A stretch of 64,000 nt of DNA, from positions 23,349 to 87,348 of IMG/VR virus record IMGVR_UViG_3300005264_000003. One strand, 5' to 3'. This document shows positions 35,627-45,247 of this stretch, in pieces. The DNA comes from a virus. Within the stretch, counting starts at the first letter, position 1, and each line of letters begins with the position of its first letter. The translations under genes were made by a program, and so were the position numbers. The notes under the pieces were generated by a model. That model was given only the letters and a program-made list of their open reading frames with translations. It made no database searches and had not been told where the DNA came from.

Positions 35627-37951
35627 ATGGCAAAACTTGGAAGCTTAATCTTTATGGATGATATAGAGCAAAGCGTTAATTCAATTAAAAGCACAAGCGA
35701 TTTGCTTCACAGTAATATCTTAAATGCCTTTTCTGATAGCAATGTACTATATAATATGTCATCTGTAATGGAAGACATTGTTCTTGATAAATATCTGTCA
35801 ATGTATAACACAGCTAAAGCTATTAATATAGGCAATATACTTAAAAATAATGTAATCATAGAGTCATTTACATCTAATGACTTTAATGACTTAGAGTTTC
35901 CTGTTGATGAGTATTTAAATATTGATACTCAAAATGGTGACTTATCACTACCAATACAATCAACTAAGTCGCTGGATGTTTCAAGCGTAATACTTGGATC
36001 TGAGTCTAATGGTAATCTTGGTAATTCACTAGAAAACAACAAGAATAATGATGTCACTGCAATGCTAAATGGCAACAGTACTAGCATGTTAGAATATGAA
36101 ATTGTCTCAAATTCATGGAAAGTTCCTACTTTAAGACTGTCTGTGACACTAAGGCTTGCAAGTGAGAATGTAGCAAATGGAGTGTATATAAAGACATTTG
36201 CTGAAGACGGAATGTTATATCCTAAGATAGAAAGCATATTAGTATCGCTCGACGGAGAGCTGTGGATCAATGCTCCTCGTGTAGTAGATGTAAATAAAGC
36301 CGACTACTACATTAGATTTAAGTCTCAAAGGGCTAGATTTGTAAAGGTTTTATTTTCTCAAACTACCTATCATGTTGTTAAGTCAATTTTTGGCAATAAG
36401 AATAGGTATATGATAGGCGTAAGAGAAATATCAATTAAGCAGACAACATATAAATCTACAGGCGAGTATATATCGAGAGCATTCACTAGTAGCTCTACAA
36501 TAAACACTATTGCATTTAGAAGCCAAGAGGAATCCAATAGAGACATAAGCTATTTCATTAGCGCTGACAATGGATCTAGATGGGTGCGAATTAAAAGCGG
36601 ACAACTGTTACAGTTATCTAACGCAAACATGGGACTCAGAGGAGACATAGATGTTTCAGCAGTAAGAATAAAGATATTAATGAACAGAAACCTATTGCCT
36701 AACACAAAGACTAGTACAGAATGGATTAATACAAATAGTAGCAATAAGTATTCTCTTACACATCAGCCGGCTGACATAAGCACCGTAGAAGCATGGGTTG
36801 GAGGCCACATTACTTGTGGAGATGATCACCCTTACAATGTAAGCATAAATGATACAGCTAATATAGACAAAGAGGTATTAGAGACGTCTAGATGTATAAT
36901 AGATAAGAACGTAAATTTTGCATCTGTTCTCAAGTTCATTCCTTATCATGAGGATATAGAGAAGGACATTATCGTTAAGATGAATGGTCTTATTCTTAAA
37001 AATAGCAGAAATACATATAATATAATCAGGCATGCCAATCCTCTCAACTCAATAGTTATATTTAACAACAAGGCATTCTTGAGTAATTCAGTTCCAGCTA
37101 GCCAGTTAAGCTTAGAATATGCACCTTATTTACACGACAACAGAACTCAGCAAGTGCCAACTATAACTCTTCCAGCTACAAGGCCTGCCTTTATTCCTTC
37201 AGGTGATGGTGTTAGTGTTATAGCCTTGAAGTATTCTGATATAGAAGTAATTACTCCATCACACATGAATATATTTGACAGCCTAGGAGAGACATATTCT
37301 GTAATAGAAAATAAGTCAGATGTGGACGGCATGAGCTGTTGGCTAATTGAGTCTGGTAACATTGGCGAGCCTGTGTGTCCTAAGCAATACACATTTTCAC
37401 CTCACTTCAATGCAGCTAGTGGAGACTATTCATATAATCCATCAGCGTGGCTATTTGAAGGATCGAACGATGGTATTAAGTGGACTACAATACAAGAAGA
37501 ATCTTTAACTAATCCAGAGTGGAATGGTAGCTTGAAAGCATTCAAGACAGATAATGATTGTTATTTTTGTTATTTCAGATGGAGGTTTACTCAGAATTCA
37601 TCTGCTACCAATTTAACAACACTCAATTTAGCAGGCATAAACTTATATGAAGGCGAGCTAGAGAAATTAGAAAGCAGTAGCTTCAAAGTAATAGACAGAT
37701 ACACGATAAAGATAGATAATTCTAGCTACAGCATAGACTGGGACTATTTAGTTTATTATACGCCAGCTGTTAACATTGACAACTACGTACCAAATAATGT
37801 AGACTTAAATAGAATTGAGTTACAGGGACTTCCTACGCTACCAAACGGTATCAAGGTTTGCTTTGAGTATGAATATCAAGACAATGAATCTAATGAAGGT
37901 AAAGTGTTCTACACACCAATTTGCAATGAATACAAGGTAGAGTTACTATGA
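35627..37951 (+). CDS. Large beta-rich baseplate/fibre-like protein II with discoidin-like domain
   Basis: A 774-residue protein starting one base after the previous stop. The N-terminal 100 residues are helical. Two regions resemble discoidin or F5/8-type-C jelly rolls: near residues 290-330 (ISYFISADNGSRWVRI) and near 600-680 (WLFEGSNDGIKWTTI, then FRWRF and LAGINLYEG), the pattern LxGSNDGxxWxxL being typical of that fold. Such domains commonly bind carbohydrate. Its last codon overlaps the next start (ATGA). Possibly a baseplate arm with glycan-binding modules; the exact family is unknown. Confidence 0.45.
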   Translation: MAKLGSLIFMDDIEQSVNSIKSTSDLLHSNILNAFSDSNVLYNMSSVMEDIVLDKYLSMYNTAKAINIGNILKNNVIIESFTSNDFNDLEFPVDEYLNIDTQNGDLSLPIQSTKSLDVSSVILGSESNGNLGNSLENNKNNDVTAMLNGNSTSMLEYEIVSNSWKVPTLRLSVTLRLASENVANGVYIKTFAEDGMLYPKIESILVSLDGELWINAPRVVDVNKADYYIRFKSQRARFVKVLFSQTTYHVVKSIFGNKNRYMIGVREISIKQTTYKSTGEYISRAFTSSSTINTIAFRSQEESNRDISYFISADNGSRWVRIKSGQLLQLSNANMGLRGDIDVSAVRIKILMNRNLLPNTKTSTEWINTNSSNKYSLTHQPADISTVEAWVGGHITCGDDHPYNVSINDTANIDKEVLETSRCIIDKNVNFASVLKFIPYHEDIEKDIIVKMNGLILKNSRNTYNIIRHANPLNSIVIFNNKAFLSNSVPASQLSLEYAPYLHDNRTQQVPTITLPATRPAFIPSGDGVSVIALKYSDIEVITPSHMNIFDSLGETYSVIENKSDVDGMSCWLIESGNIGEPVCPKQYTFSPHFNAASGDYSYNPSAWLFEGSNDGIKWTTIQEESLTNPEWNGSLKAFKTDNDCYFCYFRWRFTQNSSATNLTTLNLAGINLYEGELEKLESSSFKVIDRYTIKIDNSSYSIDWDYLVYYTPAVNIDNYVPNNVDLNRIELQGLPTLPNGIKVCFEYEYQDNESNEGKVFYTPICNEYKVELL

Positions 37952-40107
37952 AAACATTAATGCTCAGAAAGATCATGGAGGAAAAGTTTAAGTCTTCAGT
38001 GATAGCAAACAGTGATTGTCCTAGGTTTATTGATATATATAACTCATCAATAAACGCATTAGAAAAAGTGATAGATACAAGTAATGTTCCCAGTATAAAA
38101 TACAGGGCCAAGACGTCTACTTTAAGCCATAACAAGAATACTGAAGATATTATATCTTGGCTCCAAATAGCAGCTAAGACAATGTCAGTTATGATAAATG
38201 ACTATGAAGATGTATCAAAAGCTTATCTTAATTTATCTACAAGGATATTAAATGATTCTCAAGAATTAAACAATGAAGTTGCTAAGATAACTAGCATGTC
38301 ATGTATTTATATACCGCCTAGCTATTCTAATCAGACCAGTAAGTCTGTAGTTGGGAAAATTGGTAACTATATATGTTTACCATTTTTTATTAATGCAACT
38401 GAGATGTATGACGGAAGCGCATTTATTAGATCATATTCCAGCGGAAGTATAGACTTTACAAACTCTAGTAGGATCAACTCTGTACCACTTAAGGATCCGC
38501 TGGCACTAAAGGTGTCTAGTCAAGACAAACTCGTAAGCGTAATCACTAACATTAACATAGATCTTATTACAGCTAACATGATTTATATTAGATTTCTAAA
38601 TGAATCTACAAAAATAAAGCTCTCCTTATTTAATGGCACTATTAAGGTGTATGAAAAGGAGTTTTACGATTCAGAGATTTTGGTAAACTTTAGCCCAATT
38701 GAGTTTAATATAATATCAATTGAATTAAACTATATCAATACGAATACAGATAAGCCGTTTGCTATACAACTAGATTCAGTAGAGGTATTTAAGAGGATTC
38801 AATTTTCAAAGTGTGGTCAATTTGAGTCTAGTCCAATTAAAATAAACAACGCATCTAACATAGAGAATATAGGGCTTTCATATACTCAGCTTAGCGATGA
38901 CTCTATTACAAAGTCTACCAATCTCGTATCAATATCCAATAATCCAGACATACTAGCTTATAACAGAATAGATCAAGGGGAATCGTTAGACGTATCTGTT
39001 CATAAATTTAGGCACTCAGAGAGCTTTAGCGGGCTTAGTAGTCGCAATGTAGATTATCCAAGGGTAGATATAGCAGGAAAAAGCTTTTATCAAATTGACA
39101 TGGATCCAAGCAAGGATGATTTATGGAATATAAATTATGATCATGCATTAGTTTTACATGGACTAAATTCAGACTATGCTGAAACTAATGAAGTTGGATC
39201 AGGTTACTATGGTCAGCATTTTGAGAATTGGACTAAAATTGGTACGTACTGGAGGAGTATGATTAACATTACAGATGATGCTGTATTAATAGATATAGGC
39301 AGTAATGAATGCTTAATAAACGGCAGAGAGCGCACGGGTAAGATTGAGATGAAGAAAGGTATCTCAATGATAGATGTACACGAGAAAGACATAGATTTCA
39401 AGATGGGTAAAGAGATTGTATCAGACATGTCAAGAGAGTCGGATATAAAAGAAGATCCTTTGTATCCGTTTAATTTCGCATACATGTTCTCAGGTTTACC
39501 AGAATATGATACTAATGGAGACATAGAAGATAAACTTCTTCGAGTATTTCAAGTCAGCGGAGTTACAACGCTGTTCCTTAATGAATCATTCATACCTCTT
39601 TCTATCGAAGTTAGTGATACGTCTCAAGTTGAACCATATAAAATGCAGTTAACTTCTGGTGTATCTGTTCCTGGTACATTTTCCATTGAGCCAAATTCTG
39701 GAAGAATAAAAGTTTGCCCAAGCAGAACCAGCAAGGTAAAGCTACAGGTTAAGTATAGAAGATCCTCATTCTTTAGAAGGCCTATTGGCGTAATGTTTAA
39801 CAGGTTATTAACATTCATGCCAGTAAAAGCATTAATTGGACTAGAGAATGCCACTGATGAACAATTAAACTATAAGTATATATTCGATAACGAGTCCTTT
39901 TTTACACTAGATGGCGACACATCGAAGAGAAAGTTACTGTTGCAGGATACAACAAGTGACGACCTATTTAGGTATAATAAGATTCAGCATTCTCAGTTAA
40001 TATTTAATCGCAATAATGAAAATTTATACATATCCTCTAAAATAGAAATGGAGACGACAAATAGATATATAACACCGGCTATAAAAGATATCTACCTGTC
40101 AACATAA
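37948..40107 (+). CDS. Large beta-rich baseplate/fibre-like protein III
   Basis: A 719-residue protein coupled to the previous gene by ATGA. The first 130 residues are helical; then come beta-rich regions with AFIRSYSSGSIDFTN and a C-terminal part (TTLFLNESFIPLSIEV, VKLQVKYRRSSFFRRPIG). Its plan resembles the two preceding proteins, but identity by eye is low, so ancient duplication is only a possibility. No catalytic residues. Structural role inferred from position. Confidence 0.4.
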   Translation: MKTLMLRKIMEEKFKSSVIANSDCPRFIDIYNSSINALEKVIDTSNVPSIKYRAKTSTLSHNKNTEDIISWLQIAAKTMSVMINDYEDVSKAYLNLSTRILNDSQELNNEVAKITSMSCIYIPPSYSNQTSKSVVGKIGNYICLPFFINATEMYDGSAFIRSYSSGSIDFTNSSRINSVPLKDPLALKVSSQDKLVSVITNINIDLITANMIYIRFLNESTKIKLSLFNGTIKVYEKEFYDSEILVNFSPIEFNIISIELNYINTNTDKPFAIQLDSVEVFKRIQFSKCGQFESSPIKINNASNIENIGLSYTQLSDDSITKSTNLVSISNNPDILAYNRIDQGESLDVSVHKFRHSESFSGLSSRNVDYPRVDIAGKSFYQIDMDPSKDDLWNINYDHALVLHGLNSDYAETNEVGSGYYGQHFENWTKIGTYWRSMINITDDAVLIDIGSNECLINGRERTGKIEMKKGISMIDVHEKDIDFKMGKEIVSDMSRESDIKEDPLYPFNFAYMFSGLPEYDTNGDIEDKLLRVFQVSGVTTLFLNESFIPLSIEVSDTSQVEPYKMQLTSGVSVPGTFSIEPNSGRIKVCPSRTSKVKLQVKYRRSSFFRRPIGVMFNRLLTFMPVKALIGLENATDEQLNYKYIFDNESFFTLDGDTSKRKLLLQDTTSDDLFRYNKIQHSQLIFNRNNENLYISSKIEMETTNRYITPAIKDIYLST

Positions 40108-40110
40108 GAC

Positions 40111-40398
40111 ATGACTAATGATGATTACTATGTAAGTAAAGTATTTATGTCAGATAGCAGCCTTGTTATCAATAGCATTAAAACTCAAGTCCTAAACGGA
40201 TTTAAACAAAAGATTATAGATTTAGAGTTGGCAACAGAAGATGATGTAATTCTCGATGCGCTTGCTTCACATTTACTAGTACTAGAGGATGCGTATAATA
40301 TAAGTATGTATAAGTTTCAATTTAAAATATTCACTGGAATAGTTAACAGAGAACTTGCAGCCATTAGAGAGATGGTAGAATATGAAGAGACAGTATGA
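40111..40398 (+). CDS. Small all-helical protein, unknown
   Basis: A 95-residue protein predicted to be helical throughout (VINSIKTQVLNGFKQKIIDL; MYKFQFKIFTGIVNRELAAI). There is no clear ribosome binding site; its start lies 3 bases after the previous stop and its end overlaps the next start by ATGA, so it is translated as part of a coupled chain. It could be a small assembly factor or adaptor for the neighbouring Cas4-like nuclease or the large baseplate proteins. No family recognised. Confidence 0.4.
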   Translation: MTNDDYYVSKVFMSDSSLVINSIKTQVLNGFKQKIIDLELATEDDVILDALASHLLVLEDAYNISMYKFQFKIFTGIVNRELAAIREMVEYEETV

Positions 40399-41243
40399 TA
40401 AAGGAGCTATTAGAAAGACACTTTATTAAAGATGCAAAGGAACCAAGAAAGCATATCGATAGATTCTATCCAACTCAATCATCAGTTCCAGTTAGCAAGC
40501 GTTCATATATAAAGCTAGAGGGGAAATGTCTGAGGGCAGCCTATTATAGCTGTCTTGGGTTACCAGAAGAGGCCGAGTTTAGCTTAACTAAGCAGTTGAT
40601 CTTCGGTATGGGAGATTATACTGAAAGCCTTATTCTTGATACTTTAGAGAAAGAAGGTAGTTTATTTGACAGGAATGTTAAGTTTTTCTCTGAAAAATAC
40701 AAGATCAGCGGTAAGCTTGATGCTATAATCTTAGATGAGAATGGCAAGAAAGTTGGCCTAGAAGTTAAGAGTATTGGAAGCAATAAGTATGCATACGGTA
40801 GAATTTATGGAGACAGGTGGAATAAGCCATTTCCTAAATGGCAGAACTTACTACAAACAATAGTATACTGTTACGCATATAAGGACACTATAGATAAGTT
40901 TATCCTTATGTATATAAGAAGAGATACTTGTGAAATAAAAGAATTTGAAGTATCAATAGTGCCAAGAGATGGAAAAATGTATCCAGTTATCGACGGCATT
41001 GTAGATGAGAGCTTTTGTGTAGATGATATATTAAGTAGATACGTCACTTTATTATCATTTATATCGAAGAAAGAAATTCCTCCTAAGGAGTATCAGCTAG
41101 TATATCCATCTAACTACATTTCAACATATAATAAACTAGGCATATTATCAGACTGGCAAGTTGAGAAATATATGAAAGAGCCTTTTGGTGATATAGAATG
41201 TAAGTTCTGTGGGTATGCGAATCGATGCATTAAGGATAAGTAA
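40395..41243 (+). CDS. Cas4/RecB-like PD-(D/E)XK nuclease with four-cysteine iron-sulfur site
   Basis: A 282-residue protein with the complete core of Cas4-like nucleases. Catalytic residues: D109 (SGKLDAIIL), E123 and K125 (GLEVKSIG), and a QNLLQTIVY helix with Q150, Q154 and Y158, the QxxxY motif. Four cysteines fit a 4Fe-4S cluster: C45 in GKCLRAAYYSC and C269, C272 and C278 in CKFCGYANRC. This is the C...CxxCx5C arrangement of Cas4 and AddB. The predicted activity is DNA exonuclease or end processing. It lies inside the coupled tail-gene chain (ATGA before, TAATG after) rather than with replication genes, which is unusual. It could act in DNA replication or packaging; virion location is untested. 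Confidence 0.78.
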   Translation: MIKELLERHFIKDAKEPRKHIDRFYPTQSSVPVSKRSYIKLEGKCLRAAYYSCLGLPEEAEFSLTKQLIFGMGDYTESLILDTLEKEGSLFDRNVKFFSEKYKISGKLDAIILDENGKKVGLEVKSIGSNKYAYGRIYGDRWNKPFPKWQNLLQTIVYCYAYKDTIDKFILMYIRRDTCEIKEFEVSIVPRDGKMYPVIDGIVDESFCVDDILSRYVTLLSFISKKEIPPKEYQLVYPSNYISTYNKLGILSDWQVEKYMKEPFGDIECKFCGYANRCIKDK

Positions 41244-42754
41244 TGAGTCAGATAATAATAAAAAAAGATCCATTAGATAAGAACAATTACTTCTATAGAG
41301 ATATATCAGGGCTTGGACTACCGGATCCTAACATTAGAGCAATGGCAGTGAGGGATAATTATATATATATGATATATGGTAATCAGGCACTGTTTCCATC
41401 TGCAGCCAAGATAAATATAGGCACATTGGAGATAGAAGAATACTTTACAGCTCTAGATATAGCAAGCTCAAGTGCTGGGTATTCAAGTACGCTAGGACTT
41501 AAGAACCTAGATACACCGCTTAATAATAAAGCGATTTTGTGGAATTTTAACACCTTAGTCGTTGTCACAAGAACAGCTAGTCCTGTTAACGGCATAACTA
41601 TAGCCAAGGTAAATCTAGACACTAACTCTGTAACGCTAAGATTATTATCAGACATAGATATAAATACATATATACTTGATTATTCCATAAGTGGAAATGA
41701 TTTATTTTTAGTTGCGAAAACAGGATTGTCTGCAGCCAATTACAACAAGATTTATAAGATAGACATATCAACACATAGCGCTAGCGGTCATCCAACCACG
41801 GAGTATCAAGTAGACTCTACATTAATTGATGGACAGTCAGTAAATATATACAATAACGTTATCTATTTTATCGGTGGGAGATGCTATAATAACAACACTG
41901 GCATAGTAGAGTATATGTCTACTAAGTATTTTTCTATAGATATATTAAACCTATCTAGCTCAGACTGCATGAATGAGCAGCAGCTATCTTCTGCTATTGC
42001 CATGCCTTCGTTGATAGGAGAAATACCGCTTTCATTTGAAGGTTCAATGGTTCATATGCCAGCCAATCCGTTTATATATACTGCTAACTTAAGAGATGGA
42101 TCTGTATTTAAAAACTCGGCTCCTGAGGTAATTTCAGGAAACTGTACATTAAATAATGGTGATGAGATCATCTTGCTTAATTTTGCAACAGGTACAATTT
42201 ATATCATAGGCGAGCCCTCATCAATACACTTAGTTGCTCATGGGGTAATACAGTTTTACGATAAGGAAACAACTACGCTTACTACTAACCCGTACTATAA
42301 AAAGACTATTAACAAAATAGATGGAGAAAAATTTGTAAGTATGATTAGTATTCCTACTCCTTTAATTAGCACTCAGGCAGTGCCAGAGGGCTATACTGAT
42401 ATAACAGACCAGGTACTATGGGGTGAAACTTCTCAGTGGATTAGCGATCATTATGAAGGAGAAAGAGTTGACGACGAAGATGATGATTCTAATAGAGTAT
42501 ACCTTAATAGGGAGCTAGCTGAGGATTTAATTTCTAGCTTAATAATTATGTTTAAAGATGAAGGAACGGTAGATGTGTTTGTAGATCTATGGGACAGAGA
42601 AGTATGTATCGATATACGAGAATGCTCCTCAGGAGAAATACTTAATGTCAACGGGTTTCTTCGTAACATAAGCATAGTTGGAGGTTCATTAATGAAAATT
42701 TATAAAGTATATGCAATGACAGAAGAATCCTTCCAGGGGCCAATGCCATCATGA
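41243..42754 (+). CDS. Putative beta-propeller fibre/baseplate protein
   Basis: A 503-residue protein starting in TAATG. The first 340 residues are made of repeated short strands with patterns such as IYMIYGN, NDLFLVAKTG, NVIYFIGGRCYN (kelch-like GG), and DEIILLNFATGTIYIIG, consistent with a kelch-like propeller. The last 110 residues form a separate acidic domain (LISSLIIMFKDEGTVDVFVD). Ends in ATGA overlap with the next gene. No catalytic motif. A surface-binding or fibre-attachment role is inferred from the fold and context. Confidence 0.45.
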   Translation: MSQIIIKKDPLDKNNYFYRDISGLGLPDPNIRAMAVRDNYIYMIYGNQALFPSAAKINIGTLEIEEYFTALDIASSSAGYSSTLGLKNLDTPLNNKAILWNFNTLVVVTRTASPVNGITIAKVNLDTNSVTLRLLSDIDINTYILDYSISGNDLFLVAKTGLSAANYNKIYKIDISTHSASGHPTTEYQVDSTLIDGQSVNIYNNVIYFIGGRCYNNNTGIVEYMSTKYFSIDILNLSSSDCMNEQQLSSAIAMPSLIGEIPLSFEGSMVHMPANPFIYTANLRDGSVFKNSAPEVISGNCTLNNGDEIILLNFATGTIYIIGEPSSIHLVAHGVIQFYDKETTTLTTNPYYKKTINKIDGEKFVSMISIPTPLISTQAVPEGYTDITDQVLWGETSQWISDHYEGERVDDEDDDSNRVYLNRELAEDLISSLIIMFKDEGTVDVFVDLWDREVCIDIRECSSGEILNVNGFLRNISIVGGSLMKIYKVYAMTEESFQGPMPS

Positions 42755-45237
42755 GATTTGACTTAGAGTTTAATATGGTTTCACAGCTTAGCAGTAATGG
42801 CCTAGCTGAACTATCGGAGATGTTTTATGGCAATGACAACAAATGGCTAACTCCATCAAGGTGGGACTCTCAGTCATTAATCAATAAAGATCAGGCAGCT
42901 AAGAGTAATATAGATGTATCAAAATATAATAACATGTCAAACATACCTAGCTGGCTGTATAGCAGTGGAGTGTCATCTAGTGATGATATATCCCTAAATA
43001 GGCTTATCGCAAGAAACAGTATGATATGTCCTTTGTTTAACGCAGGGTCTGTTTATTTTAATAGGTATAAGTTTAATTGGTCCAATAGTACTATTAGAAA
43101 AGAGGTATTGTTTAATCCTTGGTTGGGACATTATTATTGTGAGGTAGACAGCGATATAGATGTAAAAAGTATTCAGGCGTTTACTTTAAAATTTAAGTAT
43201 CCAGGATACATATCTTACGAAAAGACATGGGAATTCGTAGAATTTATAGAAAATGAAGACTTGTCTTTTAGATCAAATTTAGAGGCAACATTCTCAGCTT
43301 ACCCCACGAAAGATTACAAGATAACATTAGTAAGTTACGATGACGTATCTATCGTAATCTTAAGTGGAGACAAGATACAAGTACGAGATTTAAATATAGG
43401 CACAGCATACGCCAATAAAGGCAGCATTATGGCCATTGGAGAATACCCAGTAATAGAAGAGAGTGTTGAGCTGAATAATCTTAGTTGTGATGATTGTGAG
43501 TATAGATTCTTTTCTTCCACAATGGTATTTAATAATGTAACAGATAAAGATGTTAATGTATTTGTATGCTATGATGTTAGTCCTGTACTTGTTTATTCTC
43601 AACTTGAAAGATTCAACTCTAATGATGTCGTATATGCTCATGCTAATATACTTCCTAGCGCAATTGGGTTTAATAACGGGCTTATTGCTTTGCATAATGC
43701 CGGATCCGCAGGCGGCACAATACAAACAGATGATGGGGTAAATATAGTTATACCTACTGGCCTAACTATAGATGTAGATAGAACAGAAGCATCGGTATTG
43801 GATTCAGTTAGATGTACAGCCAAGATGAGTGGCATTGATAATATGCCAGTGAAGGATGCTAAGATTAAGTTTCAGCTGAGCTCCGTTAGTGAAGATGTTA
43901 AGTTTTTAGAAAGTGGAGCTATGAGTTATGAGGCATACACTGGCATCAACGGAGAGGTAACAGCTAATGCCTTTATAGATAGAGATAGATTTGGCTGGTA
44001 TCTTCAGAAAGAGTGGGTGAGTGGAAATAAAATTAGCATACCTTACGATATACATACTGAAATGACAGATGAAATCTATTTATATTTCATAACATCAGAT
44101 GATCCAATTCTTGGTAAGTTGTTTGCCCGTGACTTCGAAGCATCAATAGAGGAAAGTTATGCATCAGAAACTAGCCTTGAAACATATGATGTAGAAGGTA
44201 GAAAAGTAGCATATGTGAAACTAATGAATCGAAACAAAGGTGGTTCAAATATTGTATATAGCTCATTTGTGAAACCTGTGTCGATATCAAGAAATGAATC
44301 ATTTTTATTTGACTTCAAGAATCTATATATAAAAAACAGTCAGCAAGATATTGCTAGGTTTATTAGCAGTCTGCCAGATTACATGTCCATGCAAGTGTCT
44401 ACTCCAGTAAGAAGTTATTCAGCAGAAAGCTTAGGGTATACGAAAGGAACACTGCCTAACGATGTACTAGATATTTACAGAGCTAAGGTAACAGATGGCA
44501 CGATAATTGAATTTGAAGATAGTATTCCTGCATACGACAATATCATAGGTTATTGGTTAATAACAGGTAGTTCAGTAGACGTTGCAGTTAAAGCAATATT
44601 TGATGATGGCAATAGTTTTATGCATCTCGAATCCAATGAAGTATCTATAAGCACCACTAATTATATTAAGTCAGAATATGAGTTTATACTTACTGATTCT
44701 GAAACTGAAAGTCAGAATACAGCACTTAGCTCATTTGGATACTATACAGTTTCTGAATATTTAGATAATCCATATAAGCAAAATGCTTGTACATATACAT
44801 GTCGATACTCCGATCCAATAAGAAAGAAGTGTTTATTTAAGGAAGGTAAATACTCTAAGTATTATGATACTGACGGATCCTCTGGGATATGCACAAAGCC
44901 AGCTAATCATAATCTCTTAGATGAAAGTGATAGATGTCCTATTACTTCCAATAAGTATATAAAGGGGCCTGATGGGAATTTACTGCTAGAGCAAAAGCTT
45001 GTTTCTGAAGACACTATTGTTGATGTGTATTCATGGGCAGCCCAGGCGAGCTTTAATTCATATGAAGGTAAAGAGCCACATATAGCACTGATTGACGGCA
45101 ATATAAGTCAAGCTACATTTGATGCAATGATTACATCAGGAGATATACTTCCAGTACATGTAATTAATGAAGACTATGAAGAAAATGCGTGGGGCTTTAT
45201 AAATCCATTCATTATGCTAGCTGAGAAATTAGCTTAA
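42751..45237 (+). CDS. Large fibre-like protein with Ig-like (invasin-type) domain and cysteine-rich C-terminus
   Basis: An 828-residue protein beginning MRFDLE, the same opening as the 552-residue protein at 46565; the two share further N-terminal resemblance (RNSMICPLF / HNAMVPIF). Residues about 335-430 look like a bacterial Ig-like group 1 (invasin-type) domain: VLDSVRCTAKMSG, PVKDAKIKFQLSS and TGINGEVTANAFI. Residues about 675-725 contain spaced cysteines (CTYTCRYSDPIRKKC, later GICTKP) that could bind metal or form disulfides. The end is a short hydrophobic tail (FINPFIMLAEKLA). Likely a baseplate-to-fibre structural protein. Confidence 0.5.
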   Translation: MRFDLEFNMVSQLSSNGLAELSEMFYGNDNKWLTPSRWDSQSLINKDQAAKSNIDVSKYNNMSNIPSWLYSSGVSSSDDISLNRLIARNSMICPLFNAGSVYFNRYKFNWSNSTIRKEVLFNPWLGHYYCEVDSDIDVKSIQAFTLKFKYPGYISYEKTWEFVEFIENEDLSFRSNLEATFSAYPTKDYKITLVSYDDVSIVILSGDKIQVRDLNIGTAYANKGSIMAIGEYPVIEESVELNNLSCDDCEYRFFSSTMVFNNVTDKDVNVFVCYDVSPVLVYSQLERFNSNDVVYAHANILPSAIGFNNGLIALHNAGSAGGTIQTDDGVNIVIPTGLTIDVDRTEASVLDSVRCTAKMSGIDNMPVKDAKIKFQLSSVSEDVKFLESGAMSYEAYTGINGEVTANAFIDRDRFGWYLQKEWVSGNKISIPYDIHTEMTDEIYLYFITSDDPILGKLFARDFEASIEESYASETSLETYDVEGRKVAYVKLMNRNKGGSNIVYSSFVKPVSISRNESFLFDFKNLYIKNSQQDIARFISSLPDYMSMQVSTPVRSYSAESLGYTKGTLPNDVLDIYRAKVTDGTIIEFEDSIPAYDNIIGYWLITGSSVDVAVKAIFDDGNSFMHLESNEVSISTTNYIKSEYEFILTDSETESQNTALSSFGYYTVSEYLDNPYKQNACTYTCRYSDPIRKKCLFKEGKYSKYYDTDGSSGICTKPANHNLLDESDRCPITSNKYIKGPDGNLLLEQKLVSEDTIVDVYSWAAQASFNSYEGKEPHIALIDGNISQATFDAMITSGDILPVHVINEDYEENAWGFINPFIMLAEKLA

Positions 45238-45247
45238 GGAGAAAACA

